From the NCBI GenBank assembly GCA_943789025.1, contig CALSSN010000003.1:1-62507 (forward strand): a stretch of 62,507 bases of DNA, given 5' to 3'. Below the pieces are notes generated by a model, which had not been told where the DNA came from, did no database searches, and saw nothing but the letters and a program-made list of their open reading frames with translations. Source of the stretch: an uncultured Verrucomicrobiales bacterium. Lineage in GTDB: Bacteria > Verrucomicrobiota > Verrucomicrobiia > Verrucomicrobiales > DEV007. The translations under genes and the position numbers were made by a program. This document shows, piece by piece, positions 1 through 8,703 of the stretch (position 1 is the stretch's first letter; every line of letters starts with the position of its first letter).

Positions 1-51
1 TCTGATCCCGACGAGGAATGAAAGTTATAATCTCATTCCTGCGGCAGGCGT

Positions 52-591
52 TCAGTCACTCCTGATTCGATCCGGCGCCCTGATTCTCGTCCGCGCGCCG
101 CTCTCAGGCACAAACTCCGGCCAGTATTTTCTCTCGCCGAACTCGATGTAGCCATCATCCGTAGCCTTCAAGAAGAAGCGTCGCTCTCTTTTCTCATTCG
201 GCTGCACACGCTCGGCCTTCCGGTCGCGAGGTGTGTAGACAAAATAAGCATCCGTTGCATCTCGTTCCAAGATCAACATATCCTCGTCCAGCCTTCTCTG
301 AGGTTTTCGGTTGCGGCGGTAGATCCCATCCGGCCTTTCGGAAAAACAAAGGTTTGGCTCAAAGAAATCGTCCTCACCGATTGGCTCCTCCGGATCGTAA
401 AAATCAGAGTCTCCAAGCGCGGTAGGATAGTCGATCCATTCCAGTTGTTCGCGTTTCAGTCTAATCTGCAAGGCAAGCAGAGAAACAAGAAAAAGAGCCA
501 CGGCAAAGACGAAAAGAATACGTGAGGCAGTGAAGCGATGGAGATTTCCTGACATCAGAGTGAGGGAAACGCCTTGACCTGCTTCCGTCAA
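52..591 (-). CDS. Hypothetical single-pass membrane protein
   Basis: A 179-residue protein that I do not recognise. After a short N-terminal segment there is one strongly hydrophobic stretch at about residues 24-44, likely a signal anchor. A charged, Asp/Glu/Arg-rich domain follows and is probably extracytoplasmic or periplasmic. No catalytic motif is visible. The acidic patch around residues 60-78 and the many aromatic residues suggest a small folded domain rather than a low-complexity tail. It is divergent from rplM-rpsI and separated from it by about 145 bp that carries a promoter-like sequence for the ribosomal operon. It could be a lineage-specific envelope protein; function is unknown. 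Confidence 0.6.
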   Translation of the reverse strand: MTEAGQGVSLTLMSGNLHRFTASRILFVFAVALFLVSLLALQIRLKREQLEWIDYPTALGDSDFYDPEEPIGEDDFFEPNLCFSERPDGIYRRNRKPQRRLDEDMLILERDATDAYFVYTPRDRKAERVQPNEKRERRFFLKATDDGYIEFGERKYWPEFVPESGARTRIRAPDRIRSD

Positions 592-646
592 GAAACTCCG
601 GAATTCTTAGTACAACTTAATTATTTTTAGTATCACGTTAAATCGT

Positions 647-675
647 TTGACACTCTCACGCCTCCTCCCCATATT
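647..675 (+). promoter_or_regulatory. Candidate sigma-70 promoter for rplM-rpsI
   Basis: A perfect TTGACA -35 hexamer at 647-652 is followed after 17 bp by CATATT at 670-675, a 4/6 match to the -10 consensus. It lies about 60 bp upstream of the rplM start codon, in the only sizeable gap before the ribosomal operon. The assignment rests on consensus matching alone. Confidence 0.45.
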
Positions 676-735
676 CCCGCCTTCCCAGCCCGGCCCAATG
701 TGACGCTGCGCGCAGGGAAAAGCTCGAATTTTCTC

Positions 736-1168
736 ATGAAAACATTTTCTGCAAAGACAAACGAAGTCGACCCGCGCATGGTGGGTGATCGACGCGAAAG
801 ACCAGGTTCTCGGCAAGGTTGCTGTGGAGGCTGCCCGTCTTCTTCGTGGCAAGAACAAGCCGATCTACACCCCGCACATTGATACCGGAGATTTCGTCGT
901 AGTCATCAACGCGGACAAAGTGATCTTCACCGGAAAAAAAGAAGAGCAAAAGCAGTATACCAGTTACTCAGGTTGGGTTGGCGGCTTCAAGTCAGTCAAC
1001 CCTCAGGACCTTCGCGCGAAGCACCCTGAGCGAATCATCGAGAAAGCGGTGACAGGGATGGTTCCTCACAACCGACTCGGACGGGTCATCATGAAAAAAC
1101 TGAAGGTCTACGCAGGAGAAGAACACCCTCACGAAGCTCAAAATCCGACATTTCACTCCGTGAACTGA
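736..1168 (+). CDS. rplM: 50S ribosomal protein L13, frameshifted near its 5' end
   Basis: L13 is an early-assembly protein of the large ribosomal subunit. From 785 onward the reading frame gives a complete L13 body, with a conserved YTPH segment, the TGDF segment and a C-terminal [15 protein letters not shown] block. The normal L13 N-terminus, starting [14 protein letters not shown], is encoded from the ATG at 736 but in a different frame. Removing the single A at 778 joins the frames and restores a [13 protein letters not shown] junction, as in other L13 proteins. The restored protein is about 143 residues, the usual length. rpsI follows 59 bp downstream, the typical L13-S9 operon order. 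Because L13 is essential, I regard the extra base as a probable sequence error. Starting at GTG 785 would remove the conserved first strand. Confidence 0.9.
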
Positions 1169-1227
1169 GCTTCTTCAGCCGGTTATCCCTTCCTCCCCAA
1201 TCCTTTTCCTCTTAATAGAAAGCAAGT

Positions 1228-1623
1228 ATGAGCAGCGAGAATTTCTCCGCAACAGGACGTCGCAAGACATCGATCGCAAGCGTGACCATGACAACTGGTT
1301 CCGGCCAGATCAATATCAACGGTCGCCCCTATGAGGAGTATTTCCCTACCCTCACCCTCCAAAATCAGCTTCTCGAGCCCTTGGAAGTTACCAGCGAGAC
1401 GAAGCACTTCGACATCGAAGCGCGTGCTGTCGGTGGTGGAACCAATGGCCAGATGGGTGCAGTCCGACACGGGATCGCTCGGGCTCTTCTTAAAGTAAAT
1501 CCTGAGCACCGACCAGACCTCAAGAAGGCTGGTCTTCTCAAGCGTGATCCACGAGCGAAAGAGCGGAAGAAGCCCGGTCAGCCCCGGAGCGCGGGAAAAC
1601 GCTTCCAGTTCTCAAAGCGTTAA
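1228..1623 (+). CDS. rpsI: 30S ribosomal protein S9
   Basis: S9 belongs to the small-subunit head, and its basic C-terminal tail reaches toward the P-site tRNA. The 131-residue product has the family hallmarks: an N-terminal TGRRKTSIASV segment, an INGRPYEEYFP stretch, a GGGTNGQMGAVRHGIARAL core, and the tail RERKKPGQ-like region ending in SAGKRFQFSKR. The terminal Arg is typical of S9. It is the second gene of the rplM-rpsI operon and is followed directly by a strong intrinsic terminator. The start ATG has an A-rich leader without a strong Shine-Dalgarno sequence. Confidence 0.97.
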   Translation: MSSENFSATGRRKTSIASVTMTTGSGQININGRPYEEYFPTLTLQNQLLEPLEVTSETKHFDIEARAVGGGTNGQMGAVRHGIARALLKVNPEHRPDLKKAGLLKRDPRAKERKKPGQPRSAGKRFQFSKR

Positions 1624-1642
1624 AAGGCTTACAGTATTTTTC

Positions 1643-1684
1643 AAAAAACAGCCGACTCCGGAAAATTCAGAGTCGGCTGTTTTT
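1643..1684 (+). terminator. Intrinsic terminator after rpsI
   Basis: A perfect 12-bp stem (AACAGCCGACTC pairing with GAGTCGGCTGTT), an 11-nt loop and a T-run lie 20-60 bp past the rpsI stop. The A-run on the left arm makes it potentially bidirectional. Confidence 0.9.
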
Positions 1685-1734
1685 ATGTCTGGATAAGACT
1701 TTCGAAAAACGAGAGAGCGAGACGTCGGCTTGTT

Positions 1735-1958
1735 TAGCCTGAAAACATCAATGGGGTGTCCCAACGTGTCATCCAGAGGAGCTTGCAACGATGGATTTCG
1801 GGCCTGCGGAGAGCTTGTGGAACCGCGCACACCACAGGCCAATCCATACATTTAGCTTCGTCTATGTCCGCCCTCTTCGCTTGTCTACGCTCCCATTTTC
1901 ACTTTTGCTTGACGCTCGGTTCAAGATGACAAAACTCGGGTTTCCTCACAGAGAGGTA
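1735..1958 (+). repeat. Dispersed repeat family A, copy 1
   Basis: About 225 bp of non-coding DNA that reappears at 9058-9306 (same orientation) and 22123-22376 (inverted). The most conserved blocks are AGGAGCTTGCAACGATGG followed by a TCGGGCCT block, then TCCGCCC followed by CTTGTCTACGCTCCCATTTT, and AAGATGACAA near the right end. Copies differ by substitutions and small indels, so they are old. Short ORFs crossing the element on the minus strand share a translated SQARNPS string, but this merely reflects the shared DNA. No transposase is present. Confidence 0.85.
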
Positions 1959-2050
1959 TTCATCCTATGGTTGAAGAGGACATTCTTCGGAACTCGCTGA
2001 GAACGCATGTGCCCTTACGGAAAACTGGTTTCTATTGCCGTTTTCAGGTT

Positions 2051-2191
2051 GAAGGTTGCTGCCCGCATCCAGCGTGACTTTGTTGCTCGTTGGTCGTGGA
2101 CAATCATTCACTCCCGCCTCGCGCCGTGCCACACAGAATTCGGATAACAATGACGAGCACCGCCATGAATCAGACCTTCCCCAGGTGATTG
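2051..2191 (+). repeat. Dispersed repeat family B, copy 1 (left end missing)
   Basis: Shares the core GGTTGCTGCCCGCATCCAGC, then GTTGCTCGTTGGTCGTGGA, and the right end CATGAATCAGACC with the copies at 15081-15312 (inverted) and 41940-42132. The left third found in the other two copies is not recognisable here. The right end abuts the tpiA stop codon region. Like copy 2 it retains a roughly 35-bp segment containing GCGCCGTGCCACACAGAAT, which copy 3 lacks. Confidence 0.85.
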
Positions 2192-2205
2192 CCTGCGCCT
2201 TGCTG

Positions 2206-2982
2206 CTAACTGGATGAGACCTGCTCGATCCCCTCTTTGACAATCTCGTAGAAACTTCGGTAATCGAGACTGGCGCCACCAACAAGAGCCCCATCAATAT
2301 CTTTCATGGAGATCAACTCAGCCATATTTGTCGGTTTGACACTCCCTCCATATTGGATGCGGACTTTCGCCGCAGTCTCCATGTCATAAAGATCAGCAAT
2401 CACACTTCGACAGTAAGCGTGCGCTTCCTGTGCCTGCTCAGTGGTTGCGGTAACTCCGGTTCCAATCGCCCAGACCGGCTCGTAAGCAACGATCGTTTCA
2501 CCTACCTGTTTCGCTTCGATTCCCTTGAACCCCTTGCGGATCTGTCGCTCGAGAACTTTCTCAACCTTACCTCCCTCACGCTCTGCGAGAGTTTCCCCGA
2601 TACAGAAAATAGGCTTCAGGTTCGACTCGAAAGCTTTTGCAAGCTTCGAGTTGATAAAGGCATCCCTCTCACCGAACAGCGTACGGCGCTCGCTGTGGCC
2701 GAGGATGACGTGGCTTACATAAAGCTCTTTCAACATCATTGCGCTGATCTCTCCTGTGAAAGCACCGGCATCATGATCCGACATGTTCTGGGCAGCAAGG
2801 CGGACGTTAATGTTCCCCTTGAGGATATCTGCTGCAGCTGGCAGCGAGACGAAAGGAGGCGCCACCACCACATCGACCGGACATTTTCCAGGAATCAGTG
2901 AGAGAAAGGACTTCAAGAACTCGGTGGTGTCCCCCGGGTTCATATTCATTTTCCAGTTGGCAGCAATGATCGGCCTACGCAT
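2206..2982 (-). CDS. tpiA: Triosephosphate isomerase
   Basis: Interconverts dihydroxyacetone phosphate and glyceraldehyde-3-phosphate in glycolysis and gluconeogenesis. The 258-residue TIM barrel has every active-site element: Asn9 and Lys11 in AANWKMN, the electrophile His96 in ILGHSERR, the catalytic base Glu168 in YEPVWAIGTG, and the phosphate-binding YGGSV loop near the C-terminus. It is the last gene of the gap-pgk-tpiA series on the minus strand, about 90 bp after pgk, and is probably co-transcribed with it. Downstream lie only the A1 and B1 repeats, not the secG gene found there in many bacteria. Confidence 0.97.
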   Translation of the reverse strand: MRRPIIAANWKMNMNPGDTTEFLKSFLSLIPGKCPVDVVVAPPFVSLPAAADILKGNINVRLAAQNMSDHDAGAFTGEISAMMLKELYVSHVILGHSERRTLFGERDAFINSKLAKAFESNLKPIFCIGETLAEREGGKVEKVLERQIRKGFKGIEAKQVGETIVAYEPVWAIGTGVTATTEQAQEAHAYCRSVIADLYDMETAAKVRIQYGGSVKPTNMAELISMKDIDGALVGGASLDYRSFYEIVKEGIEQVSSS

Positions 2983-3072
2983 GGCGGGACAGTATGCAGG
3001 ATTTGTTGCTTGAACAGCGATCTTTTATCACCCGTGTCACTTTCTGGGCTGAGTTCGAACAGCCCCGTACAT

Positions 3073-4281
3073 TCAATCGTCATCCAGAGCAGCTACTCCA
3101 GGGAGTTCTTTCCCTTCGAGGAGCTCGAGTGAGGCCCCTCCTCCAGTGGAAATAAACGTCATTTGATCCGCAAGGCCGAACTTCTTCACTGCGGTCACGG
3201 AATCGCCGCCACCAACAATGCTTACCGCGTCACTCGCAGCTACTGCCTCTGCTACCGCTCGCGTTCCCCTGGCAAAGGCATCCAATTCAAATACCCCCAT
3301 GGGCCCGTTCCAAACCACGGTCTTTGCATCTTTCAGGATGGCGGTAAACTCTTTGATCGCCAGCCTCCCGATATCGAGTCCCTCCCAACCTTCGGTGATC
3401 CCACCCCCCGCATCGAACGGAGCGATATTCTTAGTCTTGGCATCATTCGAGAAGGCATCGGCCTCAAGACAATCGGCGGGAAGAAGAAGCCTCTTCCCCA
3501 TTGCCTCCGCTTTATCGAGAGCTCTTCGCGCCACTGGAACATCATCAGGATCACAGAAACTGTTTCCGATTTCGTGTCCCTGAGCCTTGCGGAAAGCATA
3601 CTGCATTGCGCCCCCAATAAGAATGGTGTCCGCTTTTTCAATCAAGGCATCGATCACCCCGATCTTATCGCTCACTTTCTTTCCCCCGAGGATAACCACG
3701 AAAGGGCTGGCTGGCGACTCGAGTTCTTCGATCAGATACTTCAACTCACGCTCCATCAGAAATCCCATAGCACGAACATCGATATGATCAGCCACGCCGG
3801 AGGTCGAGGCGTGGGCGCGGTGTGCCGAGCCAAAAGCATCGTTGACATAAATGTCTGCGTAGTTCCCCAGCTCTTCAGCAAAGTCCTGGTTGTTCTCGGT
3901 CTCCTCCTTATGAAAACGCAGGTTTTCCAAAAGTAGAATTTCCCCTTCGCCGAGGAATCTTACTTTCTCGTCCACTTCTTCCCCGACGCAATCATCAGCG
4001 AAACTCACTTTTCCCGGAAAATGCTCTTCCAGTCTGTCTGCGACTGGAAGGAGAGAAAACTCAGGCATTTTTGTTCCGCCCGGCCGGCCGAGGTGGGAAA
4101 TCAGAATCAACTTGGCTCCGCCATCGACTAAATGGCGAATGGACGGCAATGCGCCATCGATTCTGGTCTCGTCGGTAATCACGCGCGCTCCGTCCGACTC
4201 TTCCTTGAGGGGCACGTTGAAATCGACACGCATTAGCACGTGCTTTCCTGCTACATTGAGGTCTCGGATGGAAAGCTTCAT
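3073..4281 (-). CDS. pgk: Phosphoglycerate kinase
   Basis: Transfers phosphate from 1,3-bisphosphoglycerate to ADP. The open frame extends upstream to 4344, but the conserved family start MKLSIRDLNVAGK lies at 4281, giving 402 residues, a normal length. Visible motifs are RVDFNVP (residues 18-24), the SHLGRPGG substrate loop, VNDAFGSAHRAHAST, the VILGGKKVSDKIGV hinge, the VVWNGPMGVFE nucleotide loop and the C-terminal GGGDSVTAV and STGGGASLELLEGK stretches. It lies between gap (161 bp upstream) and tpiA (about 90 bp downstream), the usual lower-glycolysis gene order. Confidence 0.97.
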   Translation of the reverse strand: MKLSIRDLNVAGKHVLMRVDFNVPLKEESDGARVITDETRIDGALPSIRHLVDGGAKLILISHLGRPGGTKMPEFSLLPVADRLEEHFPGKVSFADDCVGEEVDEKVRFLGEGEILLLENLRFHKEETENNQDFAEELGNYADIYVNDAFGSAHRAHASTSGVADHIDVRAMGFLMERELKYLIEELESPASPFVVILGGKKVSDKIGVIDALIEKADTILIGGAMQYAFRKAQGHEIGNSFCDPDDVPVARRALDKAEAMGKRLLLPADCLEADAFSNDAKTKNIAPFDAGGGITEGWEGLDIGRLAIKEFTAILKDAKTVVWNGPMGVFELDAFARGTRAVAEAVAASDAVSIVGGGDSVTAVKKFGLADQMTFISTGGGASLELLEGKELPGVAALDDD

Positions 4282-4442
4282 CGAACTGGTGTGGAAATCA
4301 TCAATCACTTGCGAGGCTTTGTGCCAGGGAAGGCGCACTCGCACTTTTTCTTAAGCAGAAGCAGAAGTGCTCGGACATGGGTGGCTCTTATGACCGAGGT
4401 GGAGACTCGCGCCTCGCACCCCCGGCTTCGGAGCACCTCTTA

Positions 4443-5432
4443 TCAACCCATGAGATCAATGGCGTCGCAGATGCGGCAGGAGTAGCCCCATTCGTTGTCA
4501 TACCAGCCCACAACCTTGACGAAATTCCCATTCGCCATGGTGGTCAGACCGTCAAGAATGCAGGAATTTGCATTGCCGACAATATCCTTGAGGACAAGCG
4601 GCTCTTCGCTGTATTCAAAAACTTCCTTGAGAGGACCTTCGGCGGCAGCGCGGTAGGCATCGTTGATTTCCTGCACCGTGACCTCCCGTGACAGAATCGC
4701 GCTGAAGTCAGTCACTGATCCGGTCGGCGTGGGCACTCGGAAGGCACCGCCGAAGAGCTTTCCATTCAAATCTGGAATGACAAGGCCGATCGCCTTCGCC
4801 GCCCCGGTACTTGAAGGAATGATATTCTCGGCTGCGGTGCGTGCGCGGCGGAGATCTTCGTGCGGAGCATCCAGAATCCTCTGATCACCAGTGTACGAGT
4901 GAATGGTGCTCATAAAGCCCTTCTCAACTCCGAACGAGTCATTGAGCACTTTCACCATGGGCGCGAGACAGTTGGTGGTGCACGAGGCATTGGAGACAAT
5001 GTGATGGACGTCTCCCTCATACTGATCGCTGTTGATTCCAATGCAGATGGTGACGTCAGGATCCCCGGCGGGAGCCGAAATAAGAACTTTTCTTGCTCCG
5101 GCTTCGAGGTGCTTGGAGGCACCTTCACGTTTGGTGAAAAACCCGGTCGACTCCAGCACGATGTCGATTTTGTTCTCTCCCCATGGAAGGGTCGCTGGGT
5201 CACGCTCCGCCGTCGCGAGAATACGATGCCCGTCAACGGTGATCGACTCCTCGTCGTAGCTGACTTCACCGCTGAAAGGCCCCGCTGTGGAATCCCACTT
5301 GAGCAAGTGAGCGAGTGTCTTGTTGTCAGTGAGGTCGTTGATCGCTACGACCTGCTTCCGCTGTTCCGGAGACATTGCGCGAAGCACGTTCCGTCCGATC
5401 CGGCCAAATCCATTAATTGCAACTCTTGCCAT
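4443..5432 (-). CDS. gap: Glyceraldehyde-3-phosphate dehydrogenase (type I)
   Basis: Oxidises and phosphorylates glyceraldehyde-3-phosphate with NAD(P)+. The start at 5432 (MARVAINGFGRIGRN) gives 329 residues; the frame is open a further 21 codons upstream but those are not family-like. The Rossmann GFGRIGR motif is at residues 8-14, an INDLTD stretch with Asp33 suggests NAD preference, and the catalytic Cys151 lies in SNASCTTNCLAP. The closing WYDNEWGYS motif is intact near the C-terminus. It is the first gene of the likely gap-pgk-tpiA transcript and has about 230 bp of upstream non-coding DNA. Confidence 0.97.
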   Translation of the reverse strand: MARVAINGFGRIGRNVLRAMSPEQRKQVVAINDLTDNKTLAHLLKWDSTAGPFSGEVSYDEESITVDGHRILATAERDPATLPWGENKIDIVLESTGFFTKREGASKHLEAGARKVLISAPAGDPDVTICIGINSDQYEGDVHHIVSNASCTTNCLAPMVKVLNDSFGVEKGFMSTIHSYTGDQRILDAPHEDLRRARTAAENIIPSSTGAAKAIGLVIPDLNGKLFGGAFRVPTPTGSVTDFSAILSREVTVQEINDAYRAAAEGPLKEVFEYSEEPLVLKDIVGNANSCILDGLTTMANGNFVKVVGWYDNEWGYSCRICDAIDLMG

Positions 5433-5626
5433 AATATGATGATGAGATGAGATAATTCCGAGGGAGTGAATCTTCAATTCTGTGTCTGAGCACATGAGCC
5501 AAAAACCACCACCGAGCGCGACTCATACAGCGATCGGCCGACAGGTCAATGACCTTTTTCCAATCTTCGTGAGCAATACTCCCGAGTCCTCCTGCTTGCA
5601 GCGCCCCTTACCCCAACAAAATATTA

Positions 5627-5639
5627 TGTCAAGCTGACA
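5627..5639. promoter_or_regulatory. Candidate operator or promoter upstream of gap
   Basis: A 5-3-5 inverted repeat, TGTCA-AGC-TGACA, lies 195 bp upstream of gap and just past the 3' end of the VC0807-type gene. On the minus strand it includes TTGACA, a perfect -35 hexamer. No good -10 stands at 17 bp. It could be a regulator site or chance. Confidence 0.25.
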
Positions 5640-5665
5640 CAGACCCCTTGCAGCCTTGCCCTAGG

Positions 5666-6511
5666 CTAGGTCTCGCTGTCATCGCTTTCCCCTAACTTTT
5701 CCACCGAAAGGGTTCTGCCCTTACTGACTCTCTTTTTTACCGTCTCCCCTGGCGTTGTCAGTTCGTCCGTGTCCAGCCCTGACACCCGTTGAAGCCCCTT
5801 GAGAAGATAGAAAAAAATTCCCCCCATCGCCAGCATCATGGGAATGCCGATGATTAAAAAACCCATCCAGGTGATCTTTCCAATCCCCTCGACGTATTCC
5901 GGTGATCCTCCCTCAGTGCCGCCCAGGACAGACATCGCCAGAAAGTAATTGGCAACTCCAGAACAACAGAGGGTGATAGCGAGAAAGGAAGAGCAGTGGA
6001 AGAGGAGTCCATCAAAAGCAGCGCGGGCACCTCTGGCCTCCAGCGCAGTTTCCAGCTTCTTAAGATTCATCAGCTTCGGGTTCAGTAAGATCTGATTCAC
6101 GAACGGTTCTTTCCAAAGATGAGAAAGGAGCACAAAGGTCGCAAACAGAAGGGGCATCACGGCTTCCTTGATCGCGAAGACCTGCGGTGTCGCCTGGTAG
6201 AGCCCTAATCCTCCGGTAAAAAGCACACTCGCAAAGCCCAGTGCCGAAAACAAATTGAAGGTACGGCGCACGAAGTAATCGTAGACTCCGTAGAAAACAG
6301 GCAGGCTGATGGCAAGGATTAGGGCAGCCAGCGGACCCAGACGATCCTCCCCGCTCATCTTGCTCAGGATGATGGCAGGGAGGGCAATATTGAGAACCAG
6401 GTTCAGAAAAAGGTTTTCCTCTTTCGGTTCCTTGATTGTCTTCGTTCCGGCCCGGTCGTTCTCGTGCAGGTCCGGCGGAATGGGCTCTATCTCCTCAGGC
6501 TTAGGCATCAT
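5666..6511 (-). CDS. VC0807-type multi-pass inner membrane protein
   Basis: A 281-residue integral membrane protein with a charged 30-residue N-terminal tail and six or so hydrophobic segments. It opens with NLVLNIALPAIILSKM, the pattern of VC0807-like and septation-protein-A-like membrane proteins, whose function is unknown. The C-terminal 45 residues are hydrophilic and probably cytoplasmic. It starts 69 bp after fba ends and precedes gap by about 230 bp, so it may share the fba transcript. Its place inside a glycolysis cluster may reflect positional conservation rather than a metabolic role. The family assignment is by resemblance of the first membrane segment only. Confidence 0.65.
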   Translation of the reverse strand: MMPKPEEIEPIPPDLHENDRAGTKTIKEPKEENLFLNLVLNIALPAIILSKMSGEDRLGPLAALILAISLPVFYGVYDYFVRRTFNLFSALGFASVLFTGGLGLYQATPQVFAIKEAVMPLLFATFVLLSHLWKEPFVNQILLNPKLMNLKKLETALEARGARAAFDGLLFHCSSFLAITLCCSGVANYFLAMSVLGGTEGGSPEYVEGIGKITWMGFLIIGIPMMLAMGGIFFYLLKGLQRVSGLDTDELTTPGETVKKRVSKGRTLSVEKLGESDDSET

Positions 6512-6580
6512 TGCAGCAGGACAGAAGTCTTGTTGAGCCAGACGCTCCCTGTATCACGAGTTCACCGTAGCCACGCGATC

Positions 6581-7612
6581 TCAAACAGTGCCAAAAATAC
6601 TCTTTCCCGTCGCAAGAAGATCATCGCATGCTTGCTTCAGGCGATCGCAGACCCCCTGCTCGGCCTTCTTAATATACGAACGTGGATCGTAGGCTTTCTT
6701 GTTGCCTATCTCGCCATCGATTTTCAGCACTCCCTCGATGTTCTCACAGATATGAGTCACGATCGGGCGGGTAAAAGCATACTGGGTATCCGTGTCGATA
6801 TTCATCTTCACCACCCCGTATTCCAGAGTCTCCCTAATGTCTTCCAGTGTGGAACCCGAGCCGCCATGAAAAACGAGATCAAACGCAGCTTCTGCACCGT
6901 ATTTCTGAGTGACTGCTGCCTGGCCGTCACGCAGAATCGTCGGCTTGAGTTTCACAGCACCAGGTTTGTAGGAACCATGGACATTTCCAAAGGTAGCCGC
7001 GAACATGTAACGTCCGAGTCCGTTGAGCGCCTCATACACTGCCACCATATCCTCGGGGGTCGTATACAGTTTTTCGGCTGGTTGATCTGAATGGTCAACG
7101 CCATCCTCTTCCCCACCGACAACTCCGGCTTCAACCTCAAGAATAATTTCCTGCGCGGCACAAAGCTTGAGAAGCTCCTGGGAAAGCTTCATATTCTCTT
7201 CAAGCGGCAGTTCAGATGCGTCGAGCATGTGGCTTTGAAACAGGTTCCCCCTCCCCTCGGCGCGGCGTTTCGCGGTCGCTTCTATCAGGGGTTTTAAAAA
7301 GCTATCGACCTTACCCGGTTGGCAATGGTCGGTATGGAGCGCAACAAGGACGTCGTATTCCTCAGCTAGCCGATGAATGGCTTCTGCAAGAACGATTGAG
7401 CCAACGACGGCATCATTAACTGCGAGGCCGGAGGCAAACTGCCCACCTCCGGTAGAGACCTGAATGATTCCATCAGAACCCGCTTCCGCGAAAGCCTTGA
7501 GAGCTCCGTTGATGGTCGAGATGGAGGTGATATTGATGGCCGGATACGCAAAGTTGCCCTTCTGGGCAGCCTCAAGCATGGCCTCATACTGTTTGGGAGT
7601 GGCGACTGGCAT
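6581..7612 (-). CDS. fbaA: Class II fructose-bisphosphate aldolase
   Basis: Zinc-dependent cleavage or condensation of fructose-1,6-bisphosphate. The 343-residue product is typical of the longer class IIA type. It has Asp95 and the zinc ligand His96 in ALHTDHC, the Glu-rich EIILEVEAGVVGGEEDGVDH block, the second zinc-ligand region FGNVHGSYKPG, the third in VFHGGSGS, and the phosphate-binding KMNIDTDTQ segment. It is the upstream gene of the minus-strand glycolysis cluster (fba, membrane protein, gap, pgk, tpiA), about 100 bp divergent from the exported protein at 7761. Confidence 0.96.
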   Translation of the reverse strand: MPVATPKQYEAMLEAAQKGNFAYPAINITSISTINGALKAFAEAGSDGIIQVSTGGGQFASGLAVNDAVVGSIVLAEAIHRLAEEYDVLVALHTDHCQPGKVDSFLKPLIEATAKRRAEGRGNLFQSHMLDASELPLEENMKLSQELLKLCAAQEIILEVEAGVVGGEEDGVDHSDQPAEKLYTTPEDMVAVYEALNGLGRYMFAATFGNVHGSYKPGAVKLKPTILRDGQAAVTQKYGAEAAFDLVFHGGSGSTLEDIRETLEYGVVKMNIDTDTQYAFTRPIVTHICENIEGVLKIDGEIGNKKAYDPRSYIKKAEQGVCDRLKQACDDLLATGKSIFGTV

Positions 7613-7760
7613 AGCGTGGCTAATGGATCATTAATTGCTTCGGTTGCAAGCGCGTCATTGAGGACTTCAAAGTTCTTCTCTTTGCTTCGAAACCACCAGC
7701 CATCCGAGGTGTTTACTTTGGTGAGTCATGACATTCTCAGATTTAAAAAGCCAATCCACA

Positions 7761-8561
7761 ATGCCAACCCAGGAAAAAAACCTGTTGAAAGTCCCACTTC
7801 CTTTCACCGCCTGCCTGTCCCTGGGATTAGCAATTCTCTCACCAGTTCTAGCAGAACAATTCCCCGAGGATCAAAGTGGCGACCATCTGGAGTCGCGGCA
7901 GGCAGGAGGAACTCTGAAAACCGAAGGGCACGGACGTTGGAAAGGCGGATTTGGCAGCCTCGATGGAAGAAAAGCGATGGATGGGTTTCCGCACCTTGAG
8001 GAAGCTGAGCGTGAAAAAATTCGTAGCGCACTTCAGAAGGTGCTCAGCAATCCAGAAGTGGTAGCAGCGCGCGGCGAAATGAAAAGCGCCTCAGAAACAT
8101 TCAAAGCAACTCTCCGATCCGCCATCGAAGAGGAAGATCCTGATCTTGCTCCGGTCCTGCAACGCATTCTTAAGGGACGAGGTGCAGGACGCCACAGCCC
8201 TCCGCAGCGACACTTTAGACGGATGCACTTGGAACGGATGGGTGGTGGCAGAAACAATGCGTTGCAAAAAGATATCCTGGACAACCTGCGATTCGAAATT
8301 CTCCCCGCCATTCTTGACTCGAGGCGCAGGGAACTGAGGGAGGCTCACGAGACGGTTCGCCAGTCTCCAGAGGTCCAGGCAGTCTTTCAGAAACTGAAGA
8401 GCACATCGACCACAGAAGAAAAGCGTTCCCTGAACCAGGAGTTGCGCAGTGCCTATCTCAAGGAAATGAAAGCGCAACTTCCGGAGTTCAGAGACCTCAT
8501 GAAGGGGGAAGCCAAAGCGGCGGCTACAGACGAGGTGAAGGCTGAAGCCTCGCAACCGTGA
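7761..8561 (+). CDS. Exported coiled-coil protein of unknown function
   Basis: The ATG at 7761 gives a 266-residue protein with a good Sec signal peptide (basic start, hydrophobic CLSLGLAILSP, cleavage after VLA). An in-frame ATG at 7728 would add 11 residues. The mature part is very charged, rich in Glu, Arg, Lys and Gln, with long predicted helices, and ends in an Ala/Glu-rich tail. The helical, Glu/Arg-rich periplasmic style resembles Spy/CpxP-like or heavy-metal-resistor proteins, but I see no diagnostic LTxxQ motif, so I leave it unnamed. It is transcribed away from fba and followed by a minus-strand small gene. Confidence 0.6.
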   Translation: MPTQEKNLLKVPLPFTACLSLGLAILSPVLAEQFPEDQSGDHLESRQAGGTLKTEGHGRWKGGFGSLDGRKAMDGFPHLEEAEREKIRSALQKVLSNPEVVAARGEMKSASETFKATLRSAIEEEDPDLAPVLQRILKGRGAGRHSPPQRHFRRMHLERMGGGRNNALQKDILDNLRFEILPAILDSRRRELREAHETVRQSPEVQAVFQKLKSTSTTEEKRSLNQELRSAYLKEMKAQLPEFRDLMKGEAKAAATDEVKAEASQP

Positions 8562-8703
8562 GTGGGAGAACGGCTGCCCAGAGTTGCTTCCCGGAACTGG
8601 GGAGGAGCACTCCCGCCTTTCACCTGATGTCAAAGGAACGCTCTCACCATCACAGAGCGCGCTCGCCCTAGCTAACCAACCTGCACTCCTGAAGATCAAG
8701 CCG

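Noticed and set aside
1965..2297. Minus-strand open frame of 110 codons overlapping the tpiA 3' end
   Set aside because: Most of its codons come from repeat B1, and similar translations appear at the other copies only because the DNA is shared.
3163..3936. Long plus-strand open frame of 257 codons
   Set aside because: It lies antisense within pgk, has no domain-like features, and pgk is certain on the other strand.
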